A DNA stretch of 64,000 nt, taken from NCBI GenBank assembly GCA_949317995.1, contig OX439050.1, forward strand, positions 47,741,777-47,805,776, given 5' to 3'. Position numbers and translations under genes: made by a program. The DNA comes from Acholoe squamosa (taxonomy: Eukaryota > Annelida > Polychaeta > Phyllodocida > Polynoidae). Under the pieces are notes generated by a model. That model saw only the letters and a list, made by a program, of their open reading frames with translations. It was not told the DNA's origin and made no database searches. Each line of letters opens with the position of its first letter. Positions within the stretch are counted from its first letter, which is position 1. Shown in pieces: positions 63,101 to 64,000 of the stretch.

Positions 63101-63735
63101 AAACATGGCTCAGCATATCAAACAAATTAAAATATATAAAAATGTTGGTTATTTTAAGCTAGTAGCATTCATAAGACTGTGGGCTTTAATTTGATACCAA
63201 ACATGCCTATATGTTGAGATTTTGTTTACATTTTTCTTGATTTTTGGGTCATTTTTACCAAAAAAAAAATCTAAAAAAGAATTAAAAAAAATTAGGGTCG
63301 GCCAAATAACTAGGGTCGGTCGAGATACCTGAACACAACTTTTTTTTTTTTAGGCCTTAGTGGAAACTAGCTCATACTCTGCTACAACAGTCCTATACCC
63401 AAGTCTATGGGATGATGACATTAGGGCTAACCAAGTTCTCAATTCTCCCAAGATAGACCAGTCTTGGGCACCCTCTACAATCACCCTGGACAATAAGGCA
63501 GTTGTAGGATGTTGTGCAGTAACCTCCTGATGGGTACAATACTGACCTTGGAGACTGTGACTTCTGGACTTAAAACTCTTGTCTCCTGTAAGTTGAAGTC
63601 ATACGTCATGTCTTCATCTAGCATTGGTTTCTCCACTCCATCCCTGAAATGGCGCACACGGACCCCGGTTCCCAATAGATGGGTGTGAAGATTGGTGGCA
63701 AAAATCTTGATCTCTGGCACTGTGGGACCCATAGC
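51158..63735 (-). CDS. DBH-like copper monooxygenase (MOXD1 type), 3' half; 5' end outside window
   Basis: Five minus-strand exons are visible: 63735-63547, 62472-62409, 56614-56491, 55157-54974 and 51319-51158 (stop). They join in frame to 240 codons. They cover the C-terminal copper type II ascorbate-dependent monooxygenase domain: LHTHLLGTGVRVRHFRDG has the HxH ligands of the CuB site, TYDFNLQETRVL follows, GDNLLVECIYDT precedes the KEMCIAFLYYYP segment that contains the methionine ligand, then EFTPVHNYL. The last exon ends with a Cys-rich stretch (PPCTCGDCSG) and a hydrophobic tail (VLYMILLVSAIVYTI), so it is membrane- or GPI-anchored. DBH-family enzymes hydroxylate substrates with ascorbate and O2; MOXD1 substrates are not settled. 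Introns hold a retrotransposon, a minisatellite and MITEs. Confidence 0.88.
51478..54803. repeat. ~3.3 kb minisatellite, 32-bp unit, about 100 copies
   Basis: The unit has the core GGACTGTATAGGTGCACTAT followed by GATGAGTCACCA. Variants carry GATAAGTCA, GATGAGCCA, AGTGAGTCA or a 4-bp longer ATGTGATGAG form. A 13-unit block of exactly 420 bp is repeated in tandem (about 52100-52520 and 52520-52940), and the segment at 51651-51780 recurs at about 53147-53276. It sits in the last intron of the monooxygenase gene. Most units contain TGAGTCA, the AP-1 consensus. It is not a CRISPR array: the DNA is eukaryotic and there are no unique spacers. Confidence 0.95.
55288..55480. repeat. Degenerate (CACTCACC)n simple repeat
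   Basis: Repeated CACTCAC, CCCATTCA and CACCCACT words for about 190 bp, in an intron of the monooxygenase gene. Confidence 0.85.
55585..55988. mobile_element. Nested inverted-repeat element
   Basis: A perfect 23-bp palindrome (55585-55607 and 55627-55649; GGGCTGTATATGCTGTATAT) surrounds the loop TGAGCCGCGGAGCGGCGAG. Immediately after it, GCTCTGCGCGAAGCCATTGT is inverted at 55961-55982, and GAGAATCCATTGATTTTCCC near 55830 is inverted at about 55990-56010. Together these make a compound foldback with GC-rich segments. Confidence 0.7.
56189..56265 (+). mobile_element. tRNA-derived SINE-like head
   Basis: A-box-like TGGCGCTATGGCTAAGGC is followed about 35 bp later by a B box GGGGTTCGATCC. The body does not look like a functional tRNA. 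It belongs to a repeat that may include the foldback just upstream and ends near 56460. Confidence 0.55.
56841..56969 (-). repeat. Split direct repeat B2 (outer)
   Basis: 129 bp beginning TAAGTTAATATGTTCGTTGG on the plus strand, identical by eye to 57302-57430. Confidence 0.9.
57100..57303 (-). repeat. Split direct repeat A2 (inner)
   Basis: 204 bp from TTAAAATTCCCGGCACCACC to GTATATAGTCCCATA on plus, identical by eye to 61331-61534. An AT-rich spacer with ACAATATA repeats (56970-57099) separates it from B2. Confidence 0.9.
57302..57430 (-). repeat. Split direct repeat B1
   Basis: Second 129-bp copy, directly abutting A2 and ending 48 bp before the recombinase stop codon. Confidence 0.9.
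57478..58340 (-). CDS. Tyrosine recombinase of the PAT/Ngaro-like element (one frame change)
   Basis: The N-terminal half (58340-58002, about 112 aa, SAM-like helical core-binding region) ends in a stop, and the catalytic half continues in the -1 frame to 57478. The catalytic part shows LLCYRGVFRVGH (Arg), STHSLRHGGATLL (His-x-x-Arg) and a Tyr in VVYNYLHDS; these correspond to the R, H, R and Y of phage-type integrases. The junction is near 58002-58010 at AAATTGA. It could be a one-base deletion that inactivates this copy, or a programmed frameshift. The first part overlaps the end of the RT ORF by 8 bp without its own ATG at the start (TTG), so translation coupling or frameshift from the RT ORF is possible. 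Confidence 0.82.
58333..60240 (-). CDS. Reverse transcriptase / RNase H of the PAT/Ngaro-like element (635 aa)
   Basis: Intact frame. RT motifs in order: LRPITDCS, VVDLKSAYRSI (catalytic Asp, about residue 235), LTFGLKCAPYIFSR, VNYLDDFIIIA (YLDD box), then FLGITID. The RNase H part follows: MYSDSSVQGFGAWF (Asp), NVYELYPVMIGLKRW (Glu), CITDNMQVLAML (Asp) and ENILADHLSRL. YLDD and this RNase H arrangement fit DIRS-order elements. No methyltransferase domain follows, unlike many DIRS1 elements. Start taken at the ATG 60240; the preceding TTG is less likely. Confidence 0.93.
   Translation of the reverse strand: MPDFNLVCTVDPPKPPVSIVPGDNGNNDSVNIYNSCDLSKNLFISHSCPVQGEAEPLFTVECLNRPSIRVYDSCVNGVCMCEHFIYGRKAQILPCRLASFLRQSDLININQIESDFLWCGFTEGFKIIDPGCDTTYDCKNYKSILEGRFYDEMCSIIVEELNQGLVTKTECKPKCIHSLGGVEKSNGKLRPITDCSMPADISINNFMSTTSKSFSYNSINTVTCQLDRNDFMCVVDLKSAYRSINVYGPHVGYQGFRWNFGNGDEFFESNRLTFGLKCAPYIFSRISDFLTIIAKFYGVDRIVNYLDDFIIIARTEEDCLHKRNILIECMEYLGFVVSKEKVTEPSQVCTFLGITIDSTAMELSLPQKKLDKMSSAIDECLGRKFVSKKTLQKIGGLMSFCSQVVRGGRTFSRRLFDLCAKARSRGVIKLNEETQNDLLWWRDFCRIFNCRNIILNDNECTPMYSDSSVQGFGAWFDKDYFYGTWNDSNPMVDCTDHFVRAPSLDNIKLHHRNINVYELYPVMIGLKRWVKKFSNTRVHCITDNMQVLAMLNTGRSKNKLCMSWLREIFWLCFIHNIEIYSTYIRSEENILADHLSRLNYRGVPKKCRNVLTEYNMCCYNSRPEGARAEKEKVFV
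60286..61284 (-). CDS. Gag-like protein of the PAT/Ngaro-like element (332 aa)
   Basis: Starts MGRKSTGGANAK; the upstream in-frame extension lacks an ATG. Basic Ser/Lys-rich N terminus, a short coiled-coil-like part (NLEERTTVMEDQLADIKDLL), an Arg/Ser/Asp-rich segment (RRRQRSPSDRR), and a helical domain (MLVNVRLAKDKYEEGEDIF). At the C terminus is a Cys/His cluster of the form C-x8-C-x4-C-x3-H-x-C-x2-C-x5-H-x4-C (CREDPCKYRHVCDVC), a zinc-binding signature found in DIRS-order gag-like proteins. Expected role: RNA or particle binding. Intact. Confidence 0.85.
   Translation of the reverse strand: MGRKSTGGANAKPGTKKITKNTRNKANSRTSSSSDPNMVDPVSPIPKASGVNLGLAADQTFINLEERTTVMEDQLADIKDLLETIAAKQNNPVEGACRADSRGDVLTQDSKCTVTKQRGRRRQRSPSDRRSHDDKNPRWRRDRSTSSDWDKNSSCSRDSSTDTTRSTRKRHRGEFDQKNYLDKKSKIDCIERLMLVNVRLAKDKYEEGEDIFHLLDHLEMLIEKSSTRIYTVSALTKYDKSVKDRANKNGLKAFERVDNSDILRYLSYDGTVQAQKGQVAKSKSSKSRSARTCFAFNRAEGCREDPCKYRHVCDVCNSPSHGKEKCQKNKKD
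61331..61534 (-). repeat. Split direct repeat A1 (5' end of the retrotransposon)
   Basis: Identical by eye to A2 at 57100-57303. It starts the element on the minus strand and probably holds its promoter; a TATA-like TATATATA run and the inverted ATACACGGGTGTAT lie at the outer end. Confidence 0.85.
61535..62408. other. Intron sequence of the monooxygenase gene, nothing recognised
   Basis: No reading frame or repeat of note. Confidence 0.55.
62982..63356. mobile_element. 375-bp MITE with TTA target duplication
   Basis: Termini GGCCTAAAAAATATTCTTGT and, in reverse from the right, GGCCTAAAAAAAAAAAGTTGT share GTGTTCAG further in. Both sides are flanked by TTA (62979-62981 and 63357-63359), typical of PIF/Harbinger MITEs. 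A GTCGGxCxAAATAA motif recurs inside. Lies in an intron of the monooxygenase gene. Confidence 0.75.
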
Positions 63736-64000
63736 CTGTGAGAATGAAGTCAATAAAGGTTCATCGCTATCGTAGAATCAAGTCTTTACAGGCTTTACAG
63801 ACTTACAGAGAAAGGTAAATGTCATCAGGCAGTTGAAAAAATAAATCCTTTGATCACTGGTTTTACTAGACTTTACAGAAATCGTTAAATCCTCACCCCT
63901 ACGTCAGGAGTCATAGATTGAATGTAAATCCTACTCCTTGATCTTATCAGCATTTACATATGTTTCTGTTTTTTGTTCAGCTTTTAGTGCAATGAGGACC
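63736..64000. other. Intron of the monooxygenase gene, no further exon seen
   Basis: The upstream exons of the minus-strand gene must lie beyond the right edge; I see no convincing donor-bounded frame here. Confidence 0.5.

Overview
This window is metazoan nuclear DNA. Its genes are split by GT-AG introns, it is AT-rich, and it holds many transposable elements, simple repeats and two vertebrate-type protein families (an MFSD6-like transporter and a DBH/MOXD1-like copper monooxygenase). The density of foldback repeats, tRNA-like SINE heads and a tyrosine-recombinase retrotransposon suggests an aquatic invertebrate such as a lophotrochozoan or invertebrate deuterostome. I cannot assign a phylum from the sequence.

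Layout. Bases 1-15.9 kb hold no gene I can support, only repeats: a tRNA-like/tandem cluster at 1.2-1.85 kb, a foldback at 1.9 kb, and TIR elements at 6.9 and 8.2-9.1 kb. A LINE 3' fragment (16.16-16.62 kb, resuming at 25.50 kb) is interrupted by an 8,885-bp PIF/Harbinger DNA transposon at 16618-25502. That element looks intact. It carries a 7-exon gene for a 1005-aa Myb/SANT-like protein (+), a shorter 5'-half paralogue of it (+), and a complete 5-exon DDE transposase of 357 aa (-). A decayed NACHT/NLR-like fragment lies at 26.2-26.8 kb.

Three host genes follow. The first (27.6-38.4 kb, +) has 9 exons and encodes a 595-aa secretory/membrane protein: signal peptide, von Willebrand A domain, cysteine-rich EB/EGF-like repeats, one transmembrane segment and a short cysteine-rich tail. 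The second (40.6-45.3 kb, -) has 7 exons and encodes a 533-aa MFSD6-like major facilitator protein. The third (51.2-63.7 kb, -) is the 3' half of a DBH-like monooxygenase (MOXD1 type); its 5' end lies beyond the right edge. Its introns contain a ~3.3-kb minisatellite, a complete split-direct-repeat (PAT/Ngaro-like) tyrosine-recombinase retrotransposon at 56840-61534, and smaller elements.

Exon chains were built by hand from splice consensus and phase; each complete chain closes in frame. The strongest candidate for something new is the three-gene Harbinger element. Two of its genes share exon length, intron position and intron phase, and one of them encodes an unusually large Myb-like partner with histone-H1-like, coiled-coil and Glu/Thr/Gln-rich regions.
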